Part shown: positions 11,566 to 24,010 of the stretch, piece after piece
Layout of the letters: the number at the start of each line of letters is the position of its first letter
How positions within the stretch are numbered: the stretch's first letter is position 1
Assembly: GCA_023653785.1 (NCBI GenBank)
Contig: JAMKCH010022292.1
Location: 1-64,000, forward strand
Direction of reading: 5' to 3'
DNA length: 64,000 nt
Origin: Ophioderma brevispina
Taxonomy: Eukaryota; Echinodermata; Ophiuroidea; Amphilepidida; Ophiodermatidae
Position numbers and translations under genes: made by a program
The notes under the pieces: model-generated
What the model was told of the DNA's origin: nothing
What the model saw: the letters and a program-made list of their open reading frames with translations, nothing else
The model's database searches: none

Positions 11566-11924
11566 TTAAAAGTGCAACGAGAGATTTCACATATCAGGTG
11601 TCTCTCAAAAAATGGAAAGTACTGATTTGTGCCCTGATGTAGAGCTTTCCATAAAAAAATATCCCCATCTGAAAGGATTAAGCTGAGAAATGTTTCTTTG
11701 GTACAAAAATTTTGGAATTTCTAATTTCGTATAGGAGCAAATACGAAATTCAACCTATGTTTTATATTGAAATTTAAAGCAAATCAAAATCACCTTTTTT
11801 CTCTCTTTTAAGACATTTCTGTAGCCAAACACACGGTAAGAAATCTATCGAGTGTCTAATCTATATGAAATTACTATTATGACACAATATTTGGGTGCTT
11901 CGAAATCTCTCGTTGTACCTTTAA
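11566..11924. mobile_element. Complete TTAA-flanked MITE (351 bp)
   Basis: TTAA at 11566-11569 and 11921-11924 flanks an element starting AAGTGCAACGAGAGATTTC and ending GAAATCTCTCGTTGTACCT, so the terminal inverted repeats are about 19 bp with two mismatches. The interior matches the split copy at 6596-6809 and 8162-8362. No coding capacity. It reads as a non-autonomous piggyBac-type passenger, with the family inferred from the TTAA target only. Confidence 0.9.
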
Positions 11925-14090
11925 CCATTGGTCACATAACAGGGTCACTGTAGACTTTATTTCATCTTTCATTATTCCCTACAAGATGGCAAAGGTATTT
12001 TGCAATATGGACAATTTTGATATTTGGCAAATTTTGACCCCTAAACGATGGGTCACAGAGCGGGGTCACTGTGGACTCTTTTTCATAACTCATCGAGGCC
12101 TTCATTAGATTGATGGCATAATTAGATTAGTCAATTAAGCTTCTTTCAGATTTGACCCATAGATGACCCATTTGACCTTTTGACCCCATGTTGTGAGCAC
12201 GGATAATAGAGCTTTATCCAGTGGTTCTTGTGACCAAATATGACATTTATACCTAATTTGATTGATGAGTTATAGTGTTTTTACATATTAATTAGCTCAT
12301 TTGCATATCTTACAGATGACCCTTGGAGCCAATGTTCTGTCATATGATTCGTCTCAACACTATCCGCAACTTTTGCACAGACATCACCTATCCAAGTCTT
12401 ATCGTTTTTGAAATATAGCATTTTTGCATATTTATTAGATATGTTAATGAACTCCGATCGTTCTATATGAAGAATGGTCTAAGGATTCTTGTGAACAAAT
12501 TTGGAATATATAGCTTGTTGTCTGTAGGACAAGTAGGCTTTTAAAGATTTTTACAAAATGGCGGCTACTTCCGGTTACGTGACCTTTGACCCCAATCTGA
12601 GTACACCCCATATGAAGCTTGGGTCAGCGGTTCTTCTGACCAACTTTGGTTGATATAGGATTAACCGTTTGGTACTAGTAGTGATTTTAAGGAGCATTGA
12701 AAAGAAGACGAAGGCACTTGGCACGATACAATGTTACTAATGCCATTATACAAAGAGCAAGTGGAGTGTGACGTGTACAACAAGCACTCAACATGAGTAT
12801 TCGTTTTGACATGGACGTAATAGAGGGAAGGACCAACAACACACTAGTTTCAAAGACCCTATCACGTTGCCGCCTTTTGTTATTAAATCCCCATTTACCG
12901 GCTTAAGATAATGCGATAATCACTCTCTCAGCAGGAGGGCTGGCTGGCCTTCGCTTGAATTTTCTTTATTGAACATCCAATTCCTATAAATTTGGTACCT
13001 ACAGTATAGCTTAGAATTTATTAACTTTACTCTTTCCATTGGTATCAAAATATGTAGAAACTAACGATGACGTCATTAGGACGTCATAAGGTAATAAAAT
13101 TTTAAAAAAATGCATATAGGAAGAAACATTGATATTTTGCAAAATTAAAAATAATATTGTAACACTTAAACATTTTCCATCATGTAGAGACATTATGACG
13201 TCATTTTGACATGTTAGTATGTTGGTACCACCACCACCTTCGGAAGACGAGGGTTAATTAATTTATAATTTATACATTTAATTAAGTATAAAGTATGACT
13301 TATCACATTCATATTTCAGATGAAACTGACATTGGAATCAGTTCGACATGGTATCGGCTATCAAACAGCCACAGCGGTAAACAAATTCAACATGACCTGA
13401 ATTTAAACTATTTAAACTATTTTGTGGGTTTTCGATGTACAATTACACGTGTTGGGCGCGCTTGGGCACCAGTTCAGAAGTTATGCATTGTTACAAGGAA
13501 CATTGAACTTTCATAACGCCGTTTCTCAAGAGTCGGAAGTGATCGGAACATTTTCATATTATTTTCACAAGATTTTTAACAATTACGGGTCACAAAATCA
13601 CCCAAAATGCAAGCTTATTTTCTACAGTCGTAGCTCCACAAAGGAATGACGGATTTTGATGGGGTTTTCGGTATTTTCTGAAAAAAAATCTCCTCTATTT
13701 GGTGTCAACAGCTTGCCAAGAAAAGATGAAAATTGAATGTACTATGCACTTTCCAAAAACCCCTACAGTCAGGGGTCACAACATCCGGTCAAATTACAAA
13801 GTTTTGTGGACAGCTTTTCCACATAGTCACTGCATCGACCGCGGCAAAGAGATATAGATCACAAACGGTCTCGGTGTATGCACATGAATACACATCGAGT
13901 GCCTAGCTTTTGTCGAGATGAATGGGTAATCGAATTAGGTAATTGGTGGTTTTCGCGTTGTTCGTCCTTCTCTCTATTAGGTCCATGGTTTTGAAAAAGG
14001 CGGCTAATGCGCAACATTTTAGGGATGAAATATACCTAATCCTAGTCAGGAAGGCATCCCCCTTCAAGGTGATATGTGGGGAAATTAATC
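11925..14090. other. Non-coding stretch with degenerate internal repeats
   Basis: Near 11935-12070 a module containing GGTCAC and GGGTCACTGT is repeated in degenerate form, and phrases such as GACCTTTGACCCC recur to about 12660. It resembles old repeat DNA. Two perfect TGACGTCA palindromes (about 13068 and 13196) and a third GACGTCAT occur within 140 bp. No coding region seen. Confidence 0.45.
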
Positions 14091-14257
14091 ACTAGGGGGG
14101 TACATTTACTGCACCCACTTTGCCTGCTTCCAGTTGAATTCAGCAGCCTTGACGGAATAAAGTGCACGTGATACTGTACTTTATTCCGTCAAGGCTGCTG
14201 AATTCAACTGGGAGCAGACAAAGTGGGGGTCACAAAATGTACCAACCCCACTAGGGG
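14091..14257. mobile_element. 168-bp palindromic MITE
   Basis: The two halves are inverted copies around a short spacer near 14165-14178. The innermost 33 bp of each arm (containing TTGAATTCAGCAGCCTTGAC) match perfectly, with a few mismatches further out. ACTAGGGG appears in direct orientation at both extreme ends (14091-14098 and 14250-14257), which may be an 8-bp target duplication of hAT type, although the right side has six additional bases. Non-coding. Confidence 0.7.
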
Positions 14258-14809
14258 TCCGTTCCCGAAACCCAGTCGTAAATCTACGTGCGTACTATGT
14301 CATGCCTGAGTGGACCAATTTCTACTAACCACTGTGTAATTGGTATGAAAAAGGTATGTAATGTATGACACATGCATGAGTTAGTATATAGTTAGGGTTA
14401 CGCACGAGTTTGGGGAAAACGACCTCTAATGGGTGCAACAAACTAGAATTTAAGGCCCGTACAGAAACTTGGCTTATGTACTAAAGTTGGTATTCTGCTA
14501 ATGAAATCAATATAACTTTCACTAGTGCGGTCTGGATATTTTGACTTGATTCTAACTCAAGCTCTACAGGCAAATCCAACGAGGAAAGTGATGTTCAGAA
14601 TTGATCTGCCATTACTGGGGGAATTCAACTCAAAAACCTTTCTTGTATGTTTGTACCACGCTTGAATAGACACAATTCAAAATCCGCACTGAAACTGCAT
14701 ATTTGGGTGAATTCAAGCGGGATGCCTCCTAGCTGCAGCTGCCAGTGAAGAAGTTGGAATGTGCAAAATTGTATTGTGTATGCTTGAACGGGAGGTCAAT
14801 ATGTCTACT
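14258..14809. other. Non-coding stretch, nothing recognised
   Basis: No open frame of note and no repeat partner recognised within the window. Confidence 0.45.
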
Positions 14810-16320
14810 TAGTGCTGCAGCATCAGGTGAAAAATGGCCTTAGATTTCTACCAACCAGGGCCGGAATAATAACATTTGCAATCATAGCTAAAATTGATCA
14901 TTGGGTTGTGTAGTTCATGAAAACACGTGATGACAAAACTAAAAGTGATGGCAATTTGCATAAACCAGCATTTTGCAAAATGTCCGCCATTTTAAAGGTA
15001 ATAGCACTACTATGGTGACTTAGTGTCGGAATGTATGTTGTCTGGGTCAAGAGGTTCAATATACAATTGCCAGAATTGTCTGAGTCATTGAAATTTATAT
15101 ACACGGCTATTTTTTCAAGATGGCCGACATCTCGTCAAAGAAACCGTGTATTTCTTATTATATAATCTAGGAAGATGATTTTGGTGTCAAAATGAGTATT
15201 TTCTGGGTCAAGGAGTTCAATAAGACTATTCTTAAAACTGTAGGATGAATATAAAGGTGATTCTTTTTGGATTTGTCACTTTTATTCCAAGATAGGCCAA
15301 TATTTTAAATACAAATACCCAAGAGTGTTTACTTACTGCAATTTCAGGCTTAATGCGGCAAAGTGGTAAAATATATTAACCCAGATGCTTGATAATTAAT
15401 ACCAACACAGAATCCTCGGTAACTCCTCCTTAGAACTTCCTAACAGCGCTTTATGCCCCCTATGAACGAAACCCCCAAAACATTGACTACCAATAGGTGT
15501 GCACGTGACCATGACCATTTAATTGTTAGAAATTCGGGGCCATTTTACTCTTGACATATCTGAAACAAACAAATAATGGTTTCTATTAAAATAATACAGG
15601 CCTAAATATCAAAATTCCCATGCAATTCCAGATATATGTTCTGGGTGGATACATATAGAGTTGTCAAGGTGTCACATTTTGGGTGTCACATTGGTAGTCC
15701 ATGAATAACATGACTCACGACTCATCTGACAGTTTTGAGAATAAGGCTGTTGAAATCCTTGACCTATAAACCGTCCACTTTGTCACCAAAATCGTCATCC
15801 TAGGTGCTGTATAGCATGAGGTATAAAGGATTTTGCCTTTTTCTATGTTGACGATTTTGGGAAAAAAGTGACGTATGAAAACGTCATTACTTTTATATTT
15901 ACCTGACAGTTTTGAAATAGTTTTATTGAACTCCTTGACACAGAAAATTTTTAATTTGACACCACAATCATCTTCATAGGCTATATAATAAGAAATGTAA
16001 GGTTTGTGCCAATACAATGTCAGCCATCTTGGAAAATATCAGCACATGCAATATTTTATAGTTTTGGGAATAGTTTTATTGAACTCCTTGACCCAGAAAA
16101 AACATTTTTTACACTAAAATTGTCTTCTTAGGTGTTTTTGGCTTTAAGATGGCTTACAATTTGGAAAATGGTGTCGTATGCAAATTGCCACCACTTTTAA
16201 TTTTGTCATCACCTGTTTTCATGAACTCCACATCCCTACGGTCAATTTTAGCTATGATGACAAATGTTATTATTTCGGCCCCGGTAGCACTCTCCTAAAA
16301 TGTTTGGTGCTGCAGCACTA
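14810..16320. mobile_element. 1.5-kb foldback element with tandem modules in its arms
   Basis: The ends are TAGTGCTGCAGCA (14810-14822) and TGCTGCAGCACTA (16308-16320), exact inverted copies. The arms that follow are inverted and diverged (for example GGCCGGAATAATAACATTTG against CAAATGTTATTATTTCGGCC). Inside, a module of about 160-180 bp containing GTTTTATTGAACTCCTTGAC is repeated head to tail in the right arm (about 15722, 15902 and 16059) and in opposite orientation in the left arm (about 15045 and 15205). Short open frames follow the modules and have no domain. Non-autonomous. Confidence 0.7.
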
Positions 16321-16326
16321 TACTTG

Positions 16327-16500
16327 GCCAGACCTGTCTTCCAGAACAACCCAAGTATGCAGAAAATACAACAGAATCGCCTGTAGAAATACATGAAATG
16401 TTCAGGTGAACCAGGTGCATGTATTGTATTCTTCACATGCGTGGATTATCTGGAGGGCAAATAGAAGTCCATTCAACATAATTTACCTTTCGTGAAAGGA
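16327..16500 (+). repeat. Dispersed repeat segment shared with 39355-39515
   Basis: Words such as CCAGAACAA, AAGTATGCAGA, GAAATGTTCAG and GGTGCATGTATTGTATT occur in the same order in both places. The element type is unknown and both copies are diverged. This one lies directly beside the foldback element. Confidence 0.6.
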
Positions 16501-17069
16501 CCCTATATTCTGCAAATACTCAAGCATTCTGCAAAGTAGGGACTGATTTTATGTACTAACCGGCTTAATGACTTAGCATATCAACATAGAGCAAATATCG
16601 TTTAGAACTGGCACGTAACAGTAAATCGACGCTTCTACCCGTCATAGTATGCACGAAGTACCGCGTTCACTGGGAATCTACGAGTAGTATTTTGATGAAC
16701 AGATCCCTTTCAACTTTTAAAACTGAGATGTTCGACAAACAGCTGTGACCGACGATCAATGCTCCTCTGACAGTGAGAATTTGCTATATTCCTTTCACAA
16801 CCCGCTATGCTAAAATAGCACGCCATGCTATATTGTGATAGAGTAGATTTTAGTGCTTCTTTGATCGGCTACTTTAAGAAAACTAAGAGTAAGATCGATG
16901 CAAACGTTTTGACAGTTTTTTCCTGGTCGGGTGTCTTTGATAATTAATGTACTTTGAGGATGACATGGTTGAAAACTTGTCACCCATATCTGGACACCTG
17001 GTCTACATAGAAAACGTGTTCAAATCGTGTTAAAATATATCATTTTATTCAGCTATTGCGAAGCTTTAA
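16501..17069. other. Non-coding stretch, nothing recognised
   Basis: No gene, RNA or clear repeat boundary. Confidence 0.45.
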
Positions 17070-17463
17070 AAAGTATAGTTTCACTATCTATGACTTATAG
17101 TTGCGGTACAATGGAATGCTAACAGTTCAAGGTCATCCTGGGGAAAAATTTACAAAATCTTCCGATTTTGTTAAAACTGGTGTCAAATTGTTCAGCGCAT
17201 CACAATTAACATATTCAGAAACAAAATGTATGTTGAATCAGTGTTTGAAAGTTGAATATGTGACCTCCCATAGGACCAATATAACCCGGACATAGTTTGC
17301 ATTCTAATTATATAACGAAATGTTATAGACATTGCGTGTTATTACGAATAATTTGAAACCATTTTAAAATAAATTGAAAATTTCGCTCCCCATTGTGATC
17401 TTGAAGATATTTTGCCTTATAACTTTCCAACTACAACTCGAAGATAGGGCAAACTATACTTTT
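17070..17463. mobile_element. Foldback element, family 1, core copy
   Basis: The ends AAAGTATAGTTTCACTATCT and AGATAGGGCAAACTATACTT are inverted copies. The inner arms carry the family words TTCAAGGTCATCCTGGGG and AAACTGGTGTCAAATTGTTC, with inverted, more diverged versions on the right. The distal arms present in the 25.1-kb copy are not recognisable here. Confidence 0.7.
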
Positions 17464-19040
17464 TATATCGTTGAAACATGATGAACATGTTGTTGTATAT
17501 TTTTACACATTCTGTCCCTTTTCAAGTGTTGACCCCTGCTTTCCGGTTGGTAGATTTTCTTAGATTTTTAGTATGCTAGGGACGTAAGGGATACTATAAG
17601 GCAATTGTGTCATTCTCTTCAATATGTCTGCAGCTAGTCTGATATGTCTGCATAGCTAGTTTTACCTGTTTATGATGTATAGTTTAGTCTACGATTCTGT
17701 ACCTATTGATGGGTTTATGAGCTCATTTCCATAATTACATCCAATGCCTCATTATTCCGTCAAATAGTTTGATACAATGTCCTCTTCTAACTTGTAGTGT
17801 TTCACATACACCAATCTGCAGAGCCGATCTATTTTTGTATTTGTATTTCGCACCGTGTAATTCTGTTTCTCTTTTGGAATTCTGTCAACACATTCATCAT
17901 AGTTGTGCATATCTGGGTTGCTTGTTTATGTAAGACCTATGCATCAATATATTGACACTTATAATGAATCAAAATCTCGGCTGAATACAATGCAAAATCC
18001 ACCATGCGGAAGTGACGTCACGGTTGCCTAATTGGTTATATTTTTGTTAATATATCCCAAAAAAAGTCAGAGCATGTTAGGGCAATCTTTCTATCAATTT
18101 TTCATTCTTTTTTATGTTTAGAGATTTTTGTATTTTGATTACGACACAATTAAGCTTACGATTTCCGGCGAATTTCCCATGAGCATGATTAGGATAAAGT
18201 GCGCTTGTATATTTTAACCATATCAATAAATATCATGAATATTGATGTAAATCCCTCTAGAATCCGCTGCAATCGTGGCAAGTAATCTATGGGATTTGAT
18301 GTTTCCAAAGTTTATTTGCCATAATATTCAATAAAGACGAATCGCAGGGTTGTTGTAAAAAGTGTTAGATTTTGTGTAATTCTTCTAACCAATTTTAATA
18401 CATTGTTTTTGAACTCGCCCATCATGAAAGGTCTGTTAATTCTCAGGTTAATAATAGAATTTTATTGAAACTTATAATGTCAGTCGTTATCCTCAGTTTG
18501 CCAAGAACCCCTCTTATAACTGTAAACCTCTACTACACTTCATGTTCAAATTTAAACAATCATTCAACTACGACAACACTCTACATAAAAGGTAAACGCA
18601 TAAACTTCGCCTTTATTGGAGTCTTATAGGTGAGGAGTGGTAAAGATGCGGTTTGTTTAAAAGCAGCAAATGTTTTCCGAGGAGGTTTGAGTGTAGGCGG
18701 AATACAGAAGTGTCGGCTTACTTTTGGCTCAGCTCGCAAAATTGGGCGGTTAATATGCGTAGAGGTAGACTGATCTAATGGGCTATATTACCATAAGGTG
18801 TCCAAACAATCTATATTGCAAAAGGGATATATTAAAATATGTCGCCCAGCACTAGATAAACTGTCAGCATTTTACCTTTAGTTTTACCTTGAAATGAGGC
18901 AGAGCATATGCGGGTCGGGATGAAATAAATACAATATTTTAATATGACATTTAAAACCATTACAACCATCTACACAGCACTTTACCATTCACTATTTGAT
19001 TTGAGTGACAACATACCACCTATACATTTTTCGTCAACCA
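17464..19040. other. Non-coding stretch, nothing recognised
   Basis: AT-rich with no supported feature. Open frames are short and random-looking. Confidence 0.5.
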
Positions 19041-19047
19041 CATGATT

Positions 19048-19115
19048 GAGCGCTTGGCCGAATGGATAAGTCCAAGCTTTTAGATTAGATCATGTTCGAA
19101 TCATCTTCGGAATTA
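19048..19115 (+). repeat. tRNA-like relic (SINE head or decayed tRNA)
   Basis: A-box-like TGGCCGAATGG (19055-19065) and B-box-like TGTTCGAATCA (19093-19103) lie at tRNA spacing. The anticodon arm is too short and no acceptor stem pairs, so it is not annotated as a functional tRNA. It has no second copy in the window. Confidence 0.45.
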
Positions 19116-19688
19116 TTTGTTTTTATTTTTGTTTTGGTCATCACCAAAAAGGATATAACTAATCGATATTTTACACCTAAGCTTGAGTCACTTCTTAGAA
19201 CAAATCTATTACGTTTTAAAATAATACTTCTCAGACCGCTATTTACTGACCGCTCCCTAAATGCGCTGAAATATTTAATTCTGACTTATGTAATATAAAG
19301 AATATGCTCTCCTCGTTATGTGTGTGAATTTTAGCGCTATTACCTTTACGAATAAAAAAGTTATGGCTGAAAAACCAAAATCAGATGACAATTTTTTTTT
19401 TATTTTACTCAGACAATCTTGGAAAAAAATATTTGGAACACTCACCACACATTTGCTACATTGCTCACCTGTGCCAAAGTTACGAGCCTACAAGCCCCTG
19501 TTATCACTCAATTGAAATCACCATCCTTCCACTTTAATTTAACCCGTCCCCTACCCAAAATCAGTGTTGGGGAAATTGGCAAGACGTCTGCTGACGATAC
19601 CCCATTCAACATTGGTTGGGGGGGAGACGGTAGAACAGTATTATGAAAATCGTTCAAAGAGTTCCAACAATCATTTCCAAGATTGTAG

Positions 19689-19835
19689 GTTATACACTTG
19701 CACTACCTAGGCTGCCGTAAGACTACAAAATCTTGAGTGCGCTATTTTCTCGCATGGCATCTGGAAAAATTGCTTTAAAATATCTGAAAATACACTAGTT
19801 ATATTAAGACAGTGGTGTAATTTCATGGTCCTGTT
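19689..19835 (+). mobile_element. MITE fragment (GTTATACACCACTAAC family), left end only
   Basis: It starts with GGTTATACACTTGCACTAC and continues through GCTGCCGTAAG, GCATGGCATCTGGAAAAA and GCACTAGTTATATTAA-like words, as in the complete copy at 26981-27470. It breaks off after about 145 bp. Confidence 0.75.
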
Positions 19836-20968
19836 GGAGCCATCAGAAGATGAAAAGTGGCCCACATCAGCAAATTGACGCTAGATTACAATGGAAATAA
19901 TAAAAAAAATAATTAAAATGTTGACCAAACTAAACAATTAACAACAAAAAAGGTTATAAACACGATAATCTAGTTATAATGACAAGGGGCACCCCTCCCC
20001 GAGAGTTTCAAAATTCAGGAAAAACATAAAGAATAAATTGCGTGAAATAATAAATTGCGTGAACATTATGGTTTCGCCCCTCGTATGATTTTACCCCGGC
20101 GCCGCCCCTGGGTCATGGTATTCATTTGTTATTGTTGCTTGGTTTGTTGTTTATATTGGTATGTTTGTTTGTTTGTTTGTTTTTTCTTCTTGTTTTAAGG
20201 TAGTGTATAAAGAGCGTATTTCACTTGTTAGAAACCAACCTATATTTGTCACTTATTTCTTTCATAAAAATGAATTGTCATTAGTAATTCTAAACATGAG
20301 TGCGTATAGTGTAAAATATGACTTATTTTTCCAAACATTCTAGGTCTTCTAGGGCTTTGCATACACACACGATGTACATGACGAATGTGATAACTATTCC
20401 AACATTAAACTTAGTAGGTATTGATACCCCTGTGGGGAAAAACACTATTGTGCTTTTGTACGTTTGGGTAAGGAATGTTACACATAATGTTTTCAACTAA
20501 TGGTAAAGGACAACGTTGGATAAGGAGATAAGGTGGCCCCCTATAATCATCACAGTTATATTTCATTAAACAAGGTGCTTTCTTATCCCCAAAATACACG
20601 TGTATCGAGAAAAAAATGAGAAAGTATGAGAAAAGGTCAAGCTTAGAGCATGCCTCCATTTCAATGACCATATAGGACCTAAATGAAGAAACAAGATGTT
20701 AAATAGCTGCCTTATGGAGCCTGTAAGTGATGCTTAGAAAGCATCGTCATGTTCATAAGCTACAAAGAAGCTACATAAGGCAGCCCTTTATAAAAATACC
20801 CAAATACCTATCAGCTCAGGGATTATATAACAATCTTCTCACAAAGCATACTCTGGAAGACAACAAGCTACAACACAATGACCTCATTCTAATGACAACG
20901 TATGGCTCATGACCACTCTATATCAAGAGCATGTTAACTCTCATTATGTAATGGATAAAGGATGGAAG
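19836..20968. other. Non-coding stretch with a TTTG microsatellite
   Basis: A TGTT/TTTG tetranucleotide run lies at about 20162-20184. GGCGCCGCCCCTGG near 20098-20111 resembles the terminal sequence of common hAT-like MITEs, but a matching opposite end was not convincing. No gene. Confidence 0.4.
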
Positions 20969-21109
20969 CATACCGTTATGAAAAATAATGGCGTTTTGAT
21001 AAGGTCTGGTGAGCCTGTTAGACTCCGACCAGCGGCAAGCCTTTAGGCGAGAAAGGCAAGCCAGGCAAGCCAGACCTTATCAAAACTCCATTATTTTTCG
21101 TAACGGTGT
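20969..21109. mobile_element. Short palindromic element (about 140 bp)
   Basis: The left arm (CATACCGTTATGAAAAATAA onward, to about 21011) and the right arm (ending CGTAACGGTGTG) are inverted copies of about 42 bp with a few mismatches, around a spacer of about 55 bp rich in GGCAAGCC words. Foldback MITE structure, no coding capacity, no second copy in the window. Confidence 0.65.
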
Positions 21110-23359
21110 GTTTTGAATTCTTTATCTTACATATACGTCGAGGCAAGATCTAAAATTGATTTTATATAATTATTTAGTACAGTTTTGAATATATTTCGTT
21201 GTTTATTCAAATATCTTGAAGCAGCGTTACGTTTTTTCCTTAATTATAAACACCAATTGTGCTGTTATGTTCACTTCTGCAGGATTCTAACACCAAGGTC
21301 TAGTCGATAATAGGTTTACTCTTCAACATGCTAGCCAATTGGTTTGCAATACATGAACGTACATTGTCTTGTATGCGTTGCGCTCCACGTTAAATTAGGC
21401 GTGTTCGTCTGGTTGCAGTGAACATCTGAACTTAGTTCTATGTGTCGTCTCTCGCTCCCGAAGTTTCTTTCAACAGCGTCAATATTTGAAATGACCTGCC
21501 AGTTCTGGGTATGTCTAAATCATGTTCTTATATCTGTTAGATAATTGGCTTGGAAGGCACCACAATGATTACCCGCCTGTTTTACAATGCGTTGATACAG
21601 GGAATGTCCTTTGCTATAGGGGTTAATAAGGTGCCAATTTTTGTTGTTGGCAAATCTCTCTTGTTAAAAGCCGCCCTGGAATAGCATTTTTAATATATAA
21701 TCACCATTCCCATTGGGTCCCATACTTACCGAACAGATGATTTTTTTTTTCGGACAAAGTACAATCTCCAAGACTTCTAAGGAAAATCGCTGTCAAAAGT
21801 GGGTACATGTGAGTTTACAGGAATTTCATTGTGTGGTAAGCCAGTTTTGTACATGTCATCTGCAATGTTTCGTATCGTGAGATCATATAAGCTAGACCTA
21901 GCATTTCTTCAGAATTATGTTAAACACCCTACTTACCAACGTTAGATAAAAATAAATTATCTGGAAGTATTGCAAGTGGTGAACCACCCTGTACTTTATT
22001 GGTAGCAATATGCATTTTAATAAATTCTAAAGTGTCTATTGGTATATGGGGAGATATATGAATGTATTCAAAAAATCTCTGAAATTGAGGCGGGATCAGG
22101 ATTCCCGACATTCCGCTATGGGTAAGGTTGAGCGCAAGAAGCAGCAGTGCTATTATCTTCAGACAAGTTTGAGATGATAACGAAAATCACTTCAAATATA
22201 GTTTAAACCCACGTACACTAACTTCTGCACAAAAGAAAATTAATATGACAAAAGCACTGTCATTTTGGGGTGTTTGTGTAGTATTATGTTAACACGCCAT
22301 CATTTAACGATATGTTGTTTTAGGTAATCTGTAGCTACAACCAGGATTGACATTCAAGACACGGTTTTGGGTCATATTTGATTTATGAGCACAATTGTTC
22401 ATAATGTAAAAAGTCGGTCATTTTACTCCACTCAACATTCTGCACTTGGATTAGCTTACTTTATTGCTTCAAGATTGAACATACATTGGCACCTACGTAT
22501 ATCAAATAGCTTCAAATCTCAAAGTCAAAATTGTTAAACAACATCACATATCAAGATCTGTCAACAAATAGGTACAGTCGTGACACAAACTATACTTGCT
22601 TTTAGAGGAATCAGTAGTCATATGATACAATGAGTCGACATTATTAAATGTGATGGTTGTGGAAAGCTCATTTATTATAATTTCACCCGGGATGACTGAG
22701 TTAATTTAGTACATATCTAAATGAATATGATTTACGCTCATAAAAATGAAAGAGTGCCGTGTTAAATAAACCTGAATTTTGCAGGAGCTTTTGGTGGTTG
22801 AAATTGTTTCTTTCTAATTGTTTTCTTTTTGATTTGAAATTGTTTTTGCGCGTTACTCTTTCCTTTTACCCCATTCAAAATCATTAACATAATACGACGT
22901 ACAAATATTGCACAGGAACAGTATAAAATGCAAAAATGTACAGAAGATACAATATTGAACATACCTATCCATTTAAATTAAAACATATAAATAATGAATT
23001 AAATGGTGATAATATCAAGTATCATCCAAAACTTGGCTTGGAGTTGGGGTCATTTTTGAAGAAAATACACTTTGTATAGTCTGAAGTATGGAGGAAACTA
23101 TAAAGTGAGATACGCAGTATCTGTGTGTCGTAATCATGTTAACGCACAGTCTCGGTCAAAGTCGCGGGCAAATAGTGAATGAAGACGCAACGCAGGAAAT
23201 CATCGCCTACACAGATTAATTAGGAGACTTGCGGAGGCGATATTGATTACTCTATGGTTTTATGTGGACAGAGTATGAAGGCGTCGGAGTTTCAAGACAA
23301 TGATGACCAGAAAAAACTTAGAGAAATGGTGCAGCAGACTGGACAATAGTTAACAATAT
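21110..23359. other. Non-coding stretch, nothing recognised
   Basis: More than 2 kb of AT-rich sequence with only short random open frames. No repeat partner recognised. Confidence 0.5.
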
Positions 23360-24010
23360 ATTCGGAGTGTTTCTTAAGACTACTCATTAACTGTCTTGTA
23401 TATCCTTAGTGTTACACTTTTCCCTTCCCCGTTCCCGGCGCCGACGTGCACGAGGGCATCCTCAAAAGATTTGCCATAACCATTCCAGGCCTCATCCGAG
23501 TGGTACGAGGGTGAATGGCGACATGGGCATAACATCCAGGACTTGACGGCAGGCATCATGATATCCCTTCACAGGTTCATTAAAATCAGTATAGTCCGTA
23601 GACATTATCTGATCCATCTTGATCACTAGGTACTTGTTAAAGGCAAGAGAATCCATTGCTCTGTAATTTCGACATGGATATGTGGTCTTCACGTCATGGG
23701 GTGTCTCAAGACAGACGACACAGTTAATGAAAAAAATGGTCAGATATATGAAGTTGATCAATGGTATAGGATTTAAGAATTGCATCATCTTCTTTTAACA
23801 AGAATCAAGTCGAGTGTATGCCCAGCCATGTGAGTAGGGTCATAGATGATCTGTTGGAAATTGAGAGAGGAGATCATTATTAAAGAAAATATTCTGACAT
23901 GAGATTCAGAAGGAGAATCCATAATGAAGGTTAAAGTCTCCAAGGATTATTGTTCTCCCGGGTATAAGATCCAAATCCTAGCAAAATCGTCAAATTCATC
24001 CGGTATTCAT
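23360..24010 (-). pseudogene. LINE ORF2 endonuclease fragment, decayed
   Basis: Read on the minus strand in shifting frames, the end of an APE-type LINE endonuclease (the nickase that starts target-primed insertion) is visible. RTIILGDFNLHYG (about 23925-23965) contains the catalytic G-D-F-N-x-H block. PTHMAGHTLDLILVKR (about 23800-23850) matches the conserved family segment P-T-H-x-x-G-H-T-L-D-L. The linker toward the reverse transcriptase follows, with YRAMDSLAFNK and YHDACRQVLDV (inside the frame 23492-23788), then an arginine-rich piece near 23400-23450. Several frameshifts and stops break it, and neither the 5' part nor the RT domain is present. It is a dead fragment, probably of the CR1/L2-type LINE group. 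Confidence 0.75.

Noticed and set aside
19812..20111. Possible hAT-like MITE starting CAGTGGTGTAA and ending GCGCCGCCCCTG
   Set aside because: The ends agree only loosely, and the left end is also explained by the MITE fragment at 19689-19835. No target duplication was seen.
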